Source of the DNA: JAUWMI01 sp964630455
GTDB taxonomy: Bacteria; Sumerlaeota; Sumerlaeia; MWCT01; JAUWMI01
Assembly: GCA_964630455.1 (NCBI GenBank)
Contig: CAZVVA010000003.1
Coordinates: forward strand, 1 to 42,959
Length of the DNA: 42,959 bases
Direction of reading: 5' to 3'
Shown here: positions 1-8,816 of the stretch, piece after piece
How positions within the stretch are numbered: position 1 is the first letter of the stretch
Layout of the letters: every line of letters begins with the position of its first letter
Position numbers and translations under genes: made by a program
Notes under the pieces: generated by a model
Databases searched by the model: none
What the model was told of the DNA's origin: nothing
What the model saw: only the letters and a program-made list of their open reading frames with translations

Positions 1-405
1 TGCGACGGTTGCAACGGTAATCGTGCCAACACTATCTGGGACTGGTGTTGCCACCAGCCTCAAGCGACCTACCCGGGAGTCATATCAGCACAGAACGTTT
101 CTGTGCTGAAACGAGGCGGGCCACCTCTCCTCCTCTATTTGGTCTTGCACCGGATGGGGTTTACCAAGCCGACATGTCACCATGCCGCTGGTGCGCTCTT
201 ACCGCACCTTTTCACCCTTACCGGTCCGCCGAGGCGGACAGCCCTTGCGAACAAGGGCTTTTGTACGGCGGTATGTTTTCTGTGGCACTTTCCGTCGGGT
301 CACCCCGCCCCCGTGTTACGGGGCATCCTGCCCTGTGGTGTTCGGACTTTCCTCCCAAATTCCAAGAATTTGAGCGGCCACCCGATCCACTTCAGCCTTT
401 GAAAA
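1..405 (-). ncRNA. rnpB: RNase P RNA, bacterial type A (3' end cut by window edge)
   Basis: This is the catalytic RNA of ribonuclease P, which removes 5' leaders from precursor tRNAs. Read on the minus strand it shows the conserved core in order: GGAGGAAAGTCCGAACACC with the following CAGGGCAG (CR-I/P4 5' side, near 352-320), CACAGAAAACATACCGCC (near 285-265), the GGGTGAAAAGGTGCGGTAAG and GAGCGCACC block (P10/P11, near 222-190), GGTAAACCCCATCCGG, GCAAGACCAAATAG, and CCCAGATAG near 40. The last few tens of bases, including the terminal P1 strand and terminator, lie outside the window. The 5' end near 400-408 is inferred from an upstream promoter. ORFs that can be drawn through this stretch are spurious. 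Confidence 0.96.
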
Positions 406-414
406 ACTATGTCA

Positions 415-444
415 ATGCTAGCCAAACAGCGAGTAAGATTGCAA
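415..444 (-). promoter_or_regulatory. Probable sigma-70 promoter of rnpB
   Basis: On the minus strand there is TTGCAA (444-439), an 18-bp spacer and TAGCAT (420-415). This would start transcription near 408, a few bases before the first recognisable RNase P RNA helix. The position fits well; the hexamers are only moderate matches. Confidence 0.5.
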
Positions 445-516
445 GCTCTAAAACGTCCCCAATGATGTTCATATAAAGCTTTAAGACAAGCACGTATCCG
501 GTGAATTATCAATAAT

Positions 517-558
517 CCAGTCCCCTGCCGCCAAATCAGAAATTATTCGGCGGACTGG
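517..558. other. Imperfect inverted repeat between the ABC1 kinase gene and rnpB
   Basis: CCAGT and CCGCC at 517-532 can pair with GGCGG and ACTGG at 549-558, leaving a bulge on one arm. On the minus strand it lies just after the kinase stop codon and could act as a weak transcription end or RNA 3' stabiliser. It has no clean U-tract, so it is not called a terminator. Confidence 0.3.
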
Positions 559-575
559 AATTTGCGCAGATATGA

Positions 576-2186
576 TCAAAGATGGAAGCGCCTGCGAATG
601 GGTAGCAGAATCAAGAGTAGCATGATTAGGAAAGAGATCACAAAACTAGCAATAAGCAAAGGCTCGCTCTTTAGCGAGATATAAAGGATTGCCGATACCA
701 CTGCCAGTCCCATCGTCAGGATGCCGATGAGCGATCGCTTCAGAATGATTGACAGAAAGCGTTCGATTTCCAGGATATCTTCTGCATGTGCCTTTACTTT
801 GAGCTGCTCGCGCTCGGCACGAAGGATCACTTTTTCGAGATTCTCCAGAAATTCCAGTACATCACGCGCTTTGTCAATCAGCCGGTCGGCCCATCGCCGC
901 TCGGGCTCAACGTAAACCTCTTTCACCAGGTTTTTCACAATGGGTGTGGCAACACGCAGGGCATTGAAATTGGGGTCGAACGAGATGCCAATCCCCTCAA
1001 CCAGCGTTGCAGCCCGGAACAAATACACCAGATTGGAAGGCAGGCGCAGGGGAAACTTGTAGAACGTCTTCAGAATGTCGTCCGTGATCTGCTGAATGAG
1101 CTGTGGCCGGTATTTCGTGGTGAATTGAATGCTCATCAGCACCTGCGCCGCATCGCGTAGTGTGGCAATGTTGATCTCCGGATCAACCATGCGCAGCTTA
1201 TAAAATCCGTTCACCACACCATGGACGTCTTGACGTACCGCAGCAATTGAAATCTTGAGCAGCTCGATTTTCACTTCTGGATCAAAGGTTACAGTCATGC
1301 CGTAATCCACAATAACCAGGCGTCTTTCCTGCGTGACCAGCAGGTTGCCAGGATGCGGGTCTGCATGCAGAAAGCCATGAATCAGCACCTGCCGGGTATA
1401 AAGGTCAACGAGAATCTTGACCAGGTCATCAGAGCTAATGTTCAAGGCCTTCAGTCCCTCAATGTTATCAACTCGTGTGCCTTCATAGAATTTCAACACC
1501 AGAATCTTCCGGGTGCAGATTTCGTGATAGATTTTGGGGATAATGACCTGCGGATTTGCCTCGAAGTCGCGACGAAACCGTTCTCCATTGGCCGCCTCTT
1601 TTGAAAAGTCCATTTCGTCGTGAATCATTTTTGAAAATTCCTGGTATAGAATCCACAGACTGCGTAAGTGGTGGCTGATGATGAAATGATTGAGCAGAAG
1701 AATCAATGCGCCTAAAACTTTCAAATCGGCACGTACCTTGGCCTCAACGTCTGGCCGGAGAATTTTCACCGCCACCTCATCTCCGCGGTATCGGGCCTTG
1801 TGGACCTGGCCAAGTGAGGCCGCAGCAATGTCGACCGGATCAAATCTATCGAAGATTTCGTTGATGTCTCTCCCCAGCTCAGCCTTGATGATCTTTTTGA
1901 CCTTGCGAAAGGCGAAAGGGGGAACCTTATCTTGCAGCGTCTTAAATTCATCGGTATACAGCTTTGGCAAGATATCCTCACGCATGCCAAGAACCTGAAC
2001 CAGCTTGATAAACGTAGGGCCAAGTAAGGCGATCATGTTTGTGAGAGCACGAGCACGTTCCTTCTTTTGCGCCGTGGTAAGTAGCCTGGGGCGACCGAAA
2101 AGAATCCAGCGGTGCCAATCCCGGATGAAGCTAATGACGAAAGGAAGCAGGGTCCACAGTACTACGATCGGTCGGAAAAGAAACAT
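576..2186 (-). CDS. ABC1/UbiB-family atypical protein kinase-like protein
   Basis: Member of the AarF/ABC1/UbiB family. These membrane-anchored kinase-like ATPases are linked to quinone and lipid metabolism, but the substrate is generally unresolved. Visible landmarks: the signature helix at residues 55-70, the Ala-rich loop AAASLGQVH at 121-129, the ATP-binding lysine in VAVK at 138-141, the catalytic loop HADPHPGN at 274-281, a DYG metal motif at 294-296, and two C-terminal membrane helices at about 485-530. The family signature KxGQ reads KLVQ (61-64), so the conserved glycine is a valine. Length (536) is normal. ATG has GAGGA about 10 bases upstream. It lies 50 bp behind murJ and probably shares its transcript. 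No quinone genes are nearby, so ubiB is not assigned as a symbol. Confidence 0.9.
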   Translation of the reverse strand: MFLFRPIVVLWTLLPFVISFIRDWHRWILFGRPRLLTTAQKKERARALTNMIALLGPTFIKLVQVLGMREDILPKLYTDEFKTLQDKVPPFAFRKVKKIIKAELGRDINEIFDRFDPVDIAAASLGQVHKARYRGDEVAVKILRPDVEAKVRADLKVLGALILLLNHFIISHHLRSLWILYQEFSKMIHDEMDFSKEAANGERFRRDFEANPQVIIPKIYHEICTRKILVLKFYEGTRVDNIEGLKALNISSDDLVKILVDLYTRQVLIHGFLHADPHPGNLLVTQERRLVIVDYGMTVTFDPEVKIELLKISIAAVRQDVHGVVNGFYKLRMVDPEINIATLRDAAQVLMSIQFTTKYRPQLIQQITDDILKTFYKFPLRLPSNLVYLFRAATLVEGIGISFDPNFNALRVATPIVKNLVKEVYVEPERRWADRLIDKARDVLEFLENLEKVILRAEREQLKVKAHAEDILEIERFLSIILKRSLIGILTMGLAVVSAILYISLKSEPLLIASFVISFLIMLLLILLPIRRRFHL

Positions 2187-2236
2187 ATGTGCTAGTTCCT
2201 CGTTTGCCGGCGTGCCGTGCTCTTTGGATTCTGGTA

Positions 2237-3793
2237 TTAGATCTTCTTGCCAGCGAGTAAATCTTTAATAGGCTTAAGCTCCTGCATTCGTAAAGCCCAG
2301 GCAAGTGCAATATAGATAAACGCAGCGACAAAAATCAAGAGGATTAGTGCGGCAATTTGTGGCAGAATCGTAAGCTGCAACGCATGAAGGCGTATCTGAT
2401 TGACGGCAAAGACGGTCCATATCGCCATGCCAGCAGTGGCGCCCATCATTTTCAGGAGCGAATTAAAAATCCGCTTGCCGTCAAGGTGCTCGAGTCGGCG
2501 CTTGAGAATTCTCAGCGACAAGACTAGCATTGCAGTGTAGGTAATACCCGTACATAGTGCCAGTCCCTGTACCCCCATGTATTGCACCAGAATGATATTC
2601 CCTACGATATTGATCCCCACACCCACGGCATTAATCCACATTGGCGTGCGCGTATCGCGGAGCGAATAGAACACGCGCGTGGTAAACATATAGAGGCTGA
2701 ACGAAAAGAGACCCAACGAATAGTAGAATATTATGCTCGCCAGCAATTCCGTATTTGCCTCAGTGAAATGCCCATGCTCCATAACGATCTTAATTGCCGG
2801 GTAGCTGATCAGCGCGTAGCCAAGCGTCACGGGAAGCATGATCACTGAAGTCCAGCGGATTCCTGTGGAAAAGGTCTCGCGGTACGCGCTCCAGTCTTTC
2901 TCCACGGCATAGCGTGACATACTGGGGTAGAGAACCGTTGCCAGTGCCACAGCAAAGATGCCATAAGGCAACTGGAAAAAGCTAAATCCCCACTGCATAG
3001 CAGTAAACCCGCCAGGAAATTGATAGGCCAGGTTGGTCCGCACAATTAGCCCGATCTGATTGATCGCAATGTAGCCGATAACCGGCAGAGCCAGCCGAAG
3101 CACAGTGCCAATAATGGGATGTCGAAGGTTAAGCCGCGGCTTGAGAGGCATACCAATCTTTATCAATAAGGGAATCTGCACCGCAGCCATCATGGCAACA
3201 CCAAGCGTAGTGCCAATGGCCAGTCCGGTATTACCGAAGCCGGGCAGCGCCAGATAAAGTATCACGGTGCCAATGACCGTAACATTATTCATAATGGGTG
3301 CGAAAGCAGGGAGCGCGAAGTGTTTGAAGGTATTCAGAATGCCGCTGAAGACAGCGCTCAATCCATAGAAGACCATCTGAATGGCGAAGATGCGAAAAAA
3401 GTATACTGCGAGGCGCCGATTCTCTTCGTCAACAATGAGTAGCGTCTGCAGCTTGATCGCCCATGGCGCAACCAGTATTGCTAGAACTGTCACTGCTGAG
3501 AGCACAAGCAGTGCAAAACCCAGAATGACGTTCGCGCTCTCCCACGCCTGACGATGATTCCCATCCTTGCCTACGTATTCAACAAACAGGGGGATGAAAA
3601 CCGCGGTGATGATGCCGCCCAGGACGAATTCGTAAATCATGTTCGGTAGAATGTTGGCAACGCAGTAAGCATCTGCGATCCGGCTCAGTGCCAGCGCGGC
3701 ACCAAGAAGGGCGAGCTTGATCATGCCCGTAACCCTGCTCAGGATCGTCAGAGCCGATACCGAAATGGTACTTCTTGCATAGCCACTGTTCAT
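2237..3793 (-). CDS. murJ: Lipid II flippase MurJ (MviN family)
   Basis: Polytopic inner-membrane protein of the MOP superfamily that flips lipid II to the outer face for peptidoglycan assembly. The 518 residues form about 14 hydrophobic segments. The N-terminus carries SRVTG and ADAY, and LPYGIFAVALATVLYPSMSR lies in the middle, all typical of MurJ. Set against E. coli MurJ, Arg18 and Asp39 are kept (R20, D41), Arg24 is Lys26, and Arg52 falls on Tyr54. The segment LPNMIYEFVLGG resembles the actinobacterial and Chloroflexi style of the family rather than the proteobacterial one. The ATG has only a weak Shine-Dalgarno. A small ORF overlaps the start by ATGA, which could allow coupling. It is followed closely by the ABC1 kinase gene. 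Confidence 0.93.
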   Translation of the reverse strand: MNSGYARSTISVSALTILSRVTGMIKLALLGAALALSRIADAYCVANILPNMIYEFVLGGIITAVFIPLFVEYVGKDGNHRQAWESANVILGFALLVLSAVTVLAILVAPWAIKLQTLLIVDEENRRLAVYFFRIFAIQMVFYGLSAVFSGILNTFKHFALPAFAPIMNNVTVIGTVILYLALPGFGNTGLAIGTTLGVAMMAAVQIPLLIKIGMPLKPRLNLRHPIIGTVLRLALPVIGYIAINQIGLIVRTNLAYQFPGGFTAMQWGFSFFQLPYGIFAVALATVLYPSMSRYAVEKDWSAYRETFSTGIRWTSVIMLPVTLGYALISYPAIKIVMEHGHFTEANTELLASIIFYYSLGLFSFSLYMFTTRVFYSLRDTRTPMWINAVGVGINIVGNIILVQYMGVQGLALCTGITYTAMLVLSLRILKRRLEHLDGKRIFNSLLKMMGATAGMAIWTVFAVNQIRLHALQLTILPQIAALILLIFVAAFIYIALAWALRMQELKPIKDLLAGKKI

Positions 3794-3930
3794 CGCTGTT
3801 GCTGTCCGGGCACAGATACCGCTATCTTTAATTTGCTGTATTCCAAAAAGACGTTATACGGACTGGTATTCAAGCGCTCACTCAGACGCAATATCCCGAT
3901 CTTACGCGCAGGTGCTTTCTTCCGAAGCAT
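3790..3930 (-). CDS. Possible 46-residue leader ORF overlapping the murJ start
   Basis: An ATG-started frame of 46 codons fills most of the gap between murJ and the upstream gene and ends in an ATGA overlap with the murJ start codon. The product would be basic and soluble (MLRKKAPARKIGILRLSER at its N-terminus). There is no convincing Shine-Dalgarno and no recognised family, and an open frame this short can occur by chance. The overlap is its only real support, because murJ has a poor ribosome binding site and could use translational coupling. Confidence 0.2.
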   Translation of the reverse strand: MLRKKAPARKIGILRLSERLNTSPYNVFLEYSKLKIAVSVPGQQQR

Positions 3931-3954
3931 GGATAGTTTAGTTTTTCTGGCTTG

Positions 3955-4434
3955 TTAGCGATGGTGGATCACCTTGCGTACACTGTTGTCAGATGGATAA
4001 ATTTGTGCGTAGTAGACAAGGGCAATGATACCGGAGAAGAACATGGTTCGGAGGTCTCCGTTGATTAAGAAAAGAACCAGGCCAAGAAACGCCACGATAT
4101 CACAAACCGCTGCCAGAACCAGTAGCTGTCTGCGCAGATGTTGACCAAATGCAGTCGCATTGTCCAGGAATCGTTTCAGGCGCTGCGTAAAGATCATCTT
4201 GAGCCATAGAATCAGAATCTGACTGGAGAAGATGATCACCCCAAAGACAACGAGAACCACCTGGTATGTGTTCTGCGACAGGGGCATGAACCCTTGCGTA
4301 TAATTTTTTAGAAAGACGTAGTTATCAATGATAATACATATAATGAGGTAAAAAACTGGGAGGCAGATGCAGAAGATCCAGAATCGCTTCAGCCGGTGTA
4401 GCTCGGGTTGAATTTCTTCAAACAAGTTGGGCAT
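3955..4434 (-). CDS. Hypothetical four-helix integral membrane protein
   Basis: A 159-residue protein with no family I recognise. It has four hydrophobic helices at about residues 18-42, 56-80, 103-122 and 127-146, with a short basic cytoplasmic-type stretch (KMIFTQRLKRFLDN) between the second and third. Both termini are polar. It sits between the DUF624-like membrane protein gene and murJ, all on the same strand with gaps of 80-160 bp, so it probably belongs to the same envelope-related transcript. No catalytic or ligand-binding motif is visible. Its position conserves strand but gives no specific function. Confidence 0.7.
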   Translation of the reverse strand: MPNLFEEIQPELHRLKRFWIFCICLPVFYLIICIIIDNYVFLKNYTQGFMPLSQNTYQVVLVVFGVIIFSSQILILWLKMIFTQRLKRFLDNATAFGQHLRRQLLVLAAVCDIVAFLGLVLFLINGDLRTMFFSGIIALVYYAQIYPSDNSVRKVIHHR

Positions 4435-4515
4435 CGCAATGATCCCGGGTCAGGATGTTTTGTTCTTACGAACATGGTCTATCGGCCTGGGAGAGGACAG
4501 ACGCGCCGTTGCTGG

Positions 4516-5277
4516 TCAGTATTCCCAGGGTTTAAAAATTTCTCGGATTGACCGTTTGTAACGATCGTGTTTCTTCTTTCGCTCTTCCTCATCCTTGATT
4601 TGTATCCACGATGTGAGCCGTCGTTGTTCCTGTGGTTGTTCTTGTGCTTGCTGTGCTGCCTGGCGATCGGCATATTTTTTCATTACATTGTCGAATGCGC
4701 TGTTGACCATGGTGGCGCTCAGCGCATAAAGGAACACTACAGGGCCAACACAAGTTAGCACGGCGAGCACCAAGATACCGGCTAGCATTATGAGCACTAC
4801 AAAGCTGTAGAGCGGATTATCGAGCACAATGAGTGCCGCACTCTTGAGCGTCTGTCGGAGTCCCACATTCTGAGTGACCATAATCGGATAGGCATAAACC
4901 AGAACCATGAGTACAAAGATGAACGCCCAGAAGCACAAGCCAGCGGCAATGGCAGCAGGAATGCGCAGTGAGGCAGGCACAACGGCTGAATTCATATAGA
5001 ACAGAATATTGACAATAAGAACGCCGATTACAAGAAGGCAAATGAGGGTAAGGAGCGCGCTGCGCAAAAAGTATCGCTTGAATCCGATCCAGAAGTCAAT
5101 AAACTCAGGTTCCCGCTCGTCCGTAATTTGGGAAGCAAAATACAGAAATGCCGCCCAAATGCCAGGAATTGGGATCACAAGAAGGCTTGCAAAGAAGGAA
5201 AGAATATTAGCCAGCAAGAAAAGGCCAAGGAAGTCGTACGTGTCCCACCAGAACTTGGCAAATGTTCGACTCAGCAA
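4516..5277 (-). CDS. DUF624-like (YesL-type) integral membrane protein
   Basis: A 253-residue protein with about five hydrophobic helices (about residues 15-45, 70-95, 105-132, 150-175, 178-195) and a charged, Gln-rich C-terminal tail. The N-terminal aromatic stretch KFWWDTYDFLGLFLLANI, the family-like YPIMVTQN segment and the ending RSIREIFKPWEY resemble DUF624/YesL-like proteins, whose function is unknown. The start is a TTG with GGAGA about 10 bases upstream. No ATG occurs in frame before the murA stop, so this start is the best available. It follows murA by 66 bp. The assignment rests on topology and motif recall, not on a database search. Confidence 0.72.
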   Translation of the reverse strand: MLSRTFAKFWWDTYDFLGLFLLANILSFFASLLVIPIPGIWAAFLYFASQITDEREPEFIDFWIGFKRYFLRSALLTLICLLVIGVLIVNILFYMNSAVVPASLRIPAAIAAGLCFWAFIFVLMVLVYAYPIMVTQNVGLRQTLKSAALIVLDNPLYSFVVLIMLAGILVLAVLTCVGPVVFLYALSATMVNSAFDNVMKKYADRQAAQQAQEQPQEQRRLTSWIQIKDEEERKKKHDRYKRSIREIFKPWEY

Positions 5278-5343
5278 CGCCTTAGCTTCTCCAGAAATCC
5301 CGGGCGACGTCCAGCAGGACCTCGTCCGTACGCTCTCAGGCCC

Positions 5344-6663
5344 TCACGGATTGGGCGTATCACCCCATTGGCTACTTGTGGATCCCAGGTCTTTTGTCTT
5401 TGTGGTGTCAAGGCGTTCGATCTTAGCGCCCAACGAAGCCAGCTTTTGCTCGATGCGTTCGTAGCCCCGGTCAATGTGATAGACGCGCAGCACCTCTGTG
5501 AGTCCCTCGGCTGCGAGTCCAGCAACTATCAGCGCAGCACTGGCGCGCAGATCAGACGCCATCACCGAAGCCGCACTGAGCTTCTTAACGCCGCGGACAA
5601 TTGCCGTCCCGCGATCTAACTGGACATCAGCGCCCATCCGCTGGAGCTCGGCGACGTGAATAAAGCGGTCAACGTATATTGTCTCTGTCACAGTGCTTTG
5701 TCCCTCGGCCAGGCAGAGCAGTGCGGTAAACTGTGCCTGCATATCTGTGGGGAAACCAGGATAGGGGAGGGTACGGATTGAAACTGGCCTCAGATGATCT
5801 GTTCCTTTCACATGGACACCGTCATCCTGAGGAGTAACTTCAATCCCGATCTCGAGGAGCTTGTTTATTATTGCCTCCATGTGGTCAATTCGGCAGCCCT
5901 TGATCAAGATGTCCCCCTGTGTAATGCCTGCCATGGTCATGAACGTCCCGGCCTCAATCCGATCTGGAATCACGGTATAATCAACCCCTTGGAGTTTATT
6001 AACTCCAGTGATAGTGATGGTAGATGTACCTTCTCCTTCGATGCGGGCGCCCATTTGACGCAGCATTGTGGCGAGCTCCACGACTTCTGGTTCGCATGCT
6101 GCGCCTCGGATGGTTGTGATGCCCTTGGCAAACACGGCTGCCATCATGACGTTATTGGTGGCGCCAACGCTCGACCCATGTGCACCTTCAAGCACAACCT
6201 CTGCGCCTTTTAGTCCTGGATTATCCGCCAAGATATAGCCATGACTCAGTTTGATGTCAGCACCTAAAGCTGCCAGCCCTCTGAGATGGAGGTCAATTGG
6301 CCGCGCGCCAATCGCGCAACCTCCGGGTAAGGAAACTATTGCCCGACCTAGCTTAACAATGAGCGGCCCAAGTACATAAATCGAGGCTCGCATCTTGCGC
6401 ACCATGTTGTAGGGCACCTTGGGAACAGAGAATTCTCGGGGGTCAATTGTCAATGTCGTTCCCTTTAGCGAGGCTTTTGCGCCAAGCTCTCCCAGCATGA
6501 TCATCATGGTCGTAATGTCACGCAAATTCGGCACATTATGAAGCCGTGTCGGAGAGTCTCCCAGCAAGCTTGCCGCCATCAAAGGCAGGCATGCGTTCTT
6601 TGACCCGCTGATCGTAACAACACCTTGCAGTCGACGACCACCTTCTAGTACGATTTTATCCAT
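5344..6663 (-). CDS. murA: UDP-N-acetylglucosamine 1-carboxyvinyltransferase
   Basis: First committed enzyme of peptidoglycan synthesis: it transfers enolpyruvate from PEP to UDP-GlcNAc in the cytoplasm. The EPSP-synthase-like fold is clear. SGSKN carries Lys22 and Asn23, LPGGCAIGARPIDLH carries the PEP-binding, fosfomycin-sensitive Cys116, and PGFPTDMQAQF carries the catalytic Asp307. The 439 residues run about 20 beyond the usual end, as a polar tail. ATG is preceded by GAGGTG at good spacing. It lies about 100 bp downstream of prmC, a common neighbourhood (prfA-prmC-murA), although prfA is absent here. Confidence 0.97.
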   Translation of the reverse strand: MDKIVLEGGRRLQGVVTISGSKNACLPLMAASLLGDSPTRLHNVPNLRDITTMMIMLGELGAKASLKGTTLTIDPREFSVPKVPYNMVRKMRASIYVLGPLIVKLGRAIVSLPGGCAIGARPIDLHLRGLAALGADIKLSHGYILADNPGLKGAEVVLEGAHGSSVGATNNVMMAAVFAKGITTIRGAACEPEVVELATMLRQMGARIEGEGTSTITITGVNKLQGVDYTVIPDRIEAGTFMTMAGITQGDILIKGCRIDHMEAIINKLLEIGIEVTPQDDGVHVKGTDHLRPVSIRTLPYPGFPTDMQAQFTALLCLAEGQSTVTETIYVDRFIHVAELQRMGADVQLDRGTAIVRGVKKLSAASVMASDLRASAALIVAGLAAEGLTEVLRVYHIDRGYERIEQKLASLGAKIERLDTTKTKDLGSTSSQWGDTPNP

Positions 6664-6763
6664 GATTGCTTTTCACCTCGTTCATCAGTGATGCACTTTT
6701 CCATGCGGCGTTCTTAACCACACAATCTTTGTTCCTTGATCCGATAATGGTTTGCACACTTCA

Positions 6764-7639
6764 TTATGCATGCTTCTTTACCTGCACAATCCGTTCTATA
6801 TTCTGATAGTCAACAAATACCTCAATGCTATTGTATGCACGCGTAGTTTTGAGAAGACGTTCAATCTCTGTTCTCTGCCCCTGCCCAAACTCAAGCAGCA
6901 GATGCCCGCTGGGCTGTAGCCGACCCACGGCATCGTAGATAATCTTTTCGATAACTTCTGTGCCATGTTCACCAGCGAAGATGGCCTGTGCAGGCTCGTA
7001 CTCTGTGATCTCGCGCTGGAGTGCTTCGCGTTCTCCAAAAGCAACGTATGGCGGATTGCTGACAATAATATCCAGAGGTTGACTAAATTCGCAGAAAAGA
7101 TCGCCGTGGAGGAATCGGATACGGTCAATCACTCCCCAGCGCCTGGCGTTGTCAGCTGCAACGGCCAGCGCCTTTTCAGAAACGTCGCTAGCGATTATCT
7201 GCGAGTGCTTCAGCTTACGCGCAAGACAGATGGCAATAGCGCCGCATCCAGTGCCAATTTCAAAAATCTGTATTGGTTTGTTGAGCCGGGGTTCCAGGCG
7301 CTTTCCACATTCCAGGCATTTGTCCACCAACAGTTCGGTCTCCGGACGCGGAATCAGGACGTCGCGCGTTACGACAAAGTCGAGCGAATAAAACTCCTTT
7401 TTTCCTGTGATGTAGGCCACCGGTTCGAAGGCCGCGCGCCGCGTGATTGTCTCTCTGTAAGAAGACTTGTCGAGGTCAGCGAGCGGTTTGTCGAAATTGA
7501 GATATAAATCCAGCCGCCCAACCCCCAGAACGTGGGCAAGCAGCACCTCCGCGTCCAGCCTGGCTGTTTGTATATCTCGATTTGCAAGATACGCGGTGCT
7601 CAGTTCCAGGGCATTGAGTAGCGTTAAAGGGCCTTGCAT
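6764..7639 (-). CDS. prmC: Peptide chain release factor N5-glutamine methyltransferase
   Basis: HemK/PrmC methylates the GGQ glutamine of class I release factors. An N-terminal helical domain is followed by a class I SAM methyltransferase domain with EIGTGCG (127-133) for SAM binding and NPPY (195-198) for glutamine binding. The 291 residues match the family. The usual partner prfA does not precede it; ispG does, 79 bp upstream. The ATG has no strong Shine-Dalgarno, but no better start exists in frame. The C-terminus is the standard motif-rich end of the methyltransferase fold. Confidence 0.95.
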   Translation of the reverse strand: MQGPLTLLNALELSTAYLANRDIQTARLDAEVLLAHVLGVGRLDLYLNFDKPLADLDKSSYRETITRRAAFEPVAYITGKKEFYSLDFVVTRDVLIPRPETELLVDKCLECGKRLEPRLNKPIQIFEIGTGCGAIAICLARKLKHSQIIASDVSEKALAVAADNARRWGVIDRIRFLHGDLFCEFSQPLDIIVSNPPYVAFGEREALQREITEYEPAQAIFAGEHGTEVIEKIIYDAVGRLQPSGHLLLEFGQGQRTEIERLLKTTRAYNSIEVFVDYQNIERIVQVKKHA

Positions 7640-7718
7640 GGTTCAGCAGTCGCTGTATCAATATATGTGCTCATGCACCCCATCTTGCGCCTTGGTTTGC
7701 TCGTGAGCATCGTCAGGA

Positions 7719-8816
7719 TCAGGATCTACGAGGTGCCTGCAAATGTTCGTGTTTCACTTTCGCCACTTCTTCCATTAAGGCATTCACCAGCTCGGCTTCC
7801 GGAACCTTTCGCACAATCTCACCCTTGCGGAACACCAGCCCAACACCTTTGCCTCCGGTGATACCGACATCGGCATCTCTGGCCTCGCCAGGGCCATTCA
7901 CCACGCATCCCATGATAGCGATTTTGAGGGGCATCGTCTCCTTAGCAAGGGCCTGTTCAACTTTTATTGCAATGCTTTCCACATCAATATCCGTACGCCC
8001 ACATGTCGGACAGGAGATCACCTGCGGGCCGTAGGTGGCCAGTCGCAGGGACTGGAGAATTTTCTTTGCTACCACAACTTCCTGGCAAGGATCGCCTGTC
8101 AGAGAGACACGAATGGTATCGGCAAGGCCTTCGAAGATCAAAATTCCGAGACCGACAGCTGATTTGATAATGCCTGTCCGGCCTATGCCTGCTTCCGTAA
8201 TGCCCACGTGAAACGGATAATTGCAATCGCGCGCAAGCAACTGGTACGCCTGTACAGTGGTGAGAATATCCGAAGCCTTCAGCGAGATCTTTATTTGTCG
8301 AAATCCCATGGATTCAAAATGGTTGATAAACTCACGGGCGCTGGCCACCATTGCTTCCGCCAATCCCATTTTGCCCTGCTCGACCTGTTGGCGGTAGCCA
8401 TGGGCAAGAGAACCTGCGTTGACACCAATGCGGATAGGGATATGCTTTTGCCCGGCTTTCTCAACGATCCGCGCAACGTCGTCATGGCGTTCCATGTTTC
8501 CAGGGTTCAAGCGCAACCCGTGTACGCCGGCCTCCAGAGCCATTAGCGCGAGCTTCGCCGAATAATGGACGTCAGCCACGATAGGGCAAGGTGAAGAGGC
8601 GACAATCTCTCGAAGTGCATCGGCTGACGCACTGTCAGGAACTGCAACACGCACAATGTCGCAGCCCGTACGGCAGAGTGCATGGATTTGCTCAAGCGTC
8701 GCCCTCACATCAGTGGTTTTCGTTTTCGTCATTGACTGAATGCTAATCGGAGCACTATTGCCAACTTGAACATTGCCAATCTTAACTGCCACGCTCTGGC
8801 GCCGCGCAATTGTCAT
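7719..8816 (-). CDS. ispG: 4-hydroxy-3-methylbut-2-enyl diphosphate synthase (flavodoxin/ferredoxin-dependent)
   Basis: Penultimate enzyme of the MEP isoprenoid pathway. It reductively opens MEcPP to HMBPP with a [4Fe-4S] cluster. The N-terminal TIM barrel begins with typical VGNSAPISIQSMTKT. The C-terminal cluster domain has Cys269-x2-Cys272, Cys304 (MGCVVNGPGEA) and Glu311 as expected ligands. The short bacterial form (365 residues) is present, without the plant/PVC insertion. Its ATG overlaps the rseP stop by 4 bp (ATGA), so the two are translationally coupled. dxr, of the same pathway, sits one gene upstream. Confidence 0.97.
   Translation of the reverse strand: MTIARRQSVAVKIGNVQVGNSAPISIQSMTKTKTTDVRATLEQIHALCRTGCDIVRVAVPDSASADALREIVASSPCPIVADVHYSAKLALMALEAGVHGLRLNPGNMERHDDVARIVEKAGQKHIPIRIGVNAGSLAHGYRQQVEQGKMGLAEAMVASAREFINHFESMGFRQIKISLKASDILTTVQAYQLLARDCNYPFHVGITEAGIGRTGIIKSAVGLGILIFEGLADTIRVSLTGDPCQEVVVAKKILQSLRLATYGPQVISCPTCGRTDIDVESIAIKVEQALAKETMPLKIAIMGCVVNGPGEARDADVGITGGKGVGLVFRKGEIVRKVPEAELVNALMEEVAKVKHEHLQAPRRS

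Noticed and set aside
45..512. Several open frames of 60-143 codons on both strands at the left edge
   Set aside because: They lie over the RNase P RNA gene, whose conserved core is unmistakable, and none has a ribosome binding site.
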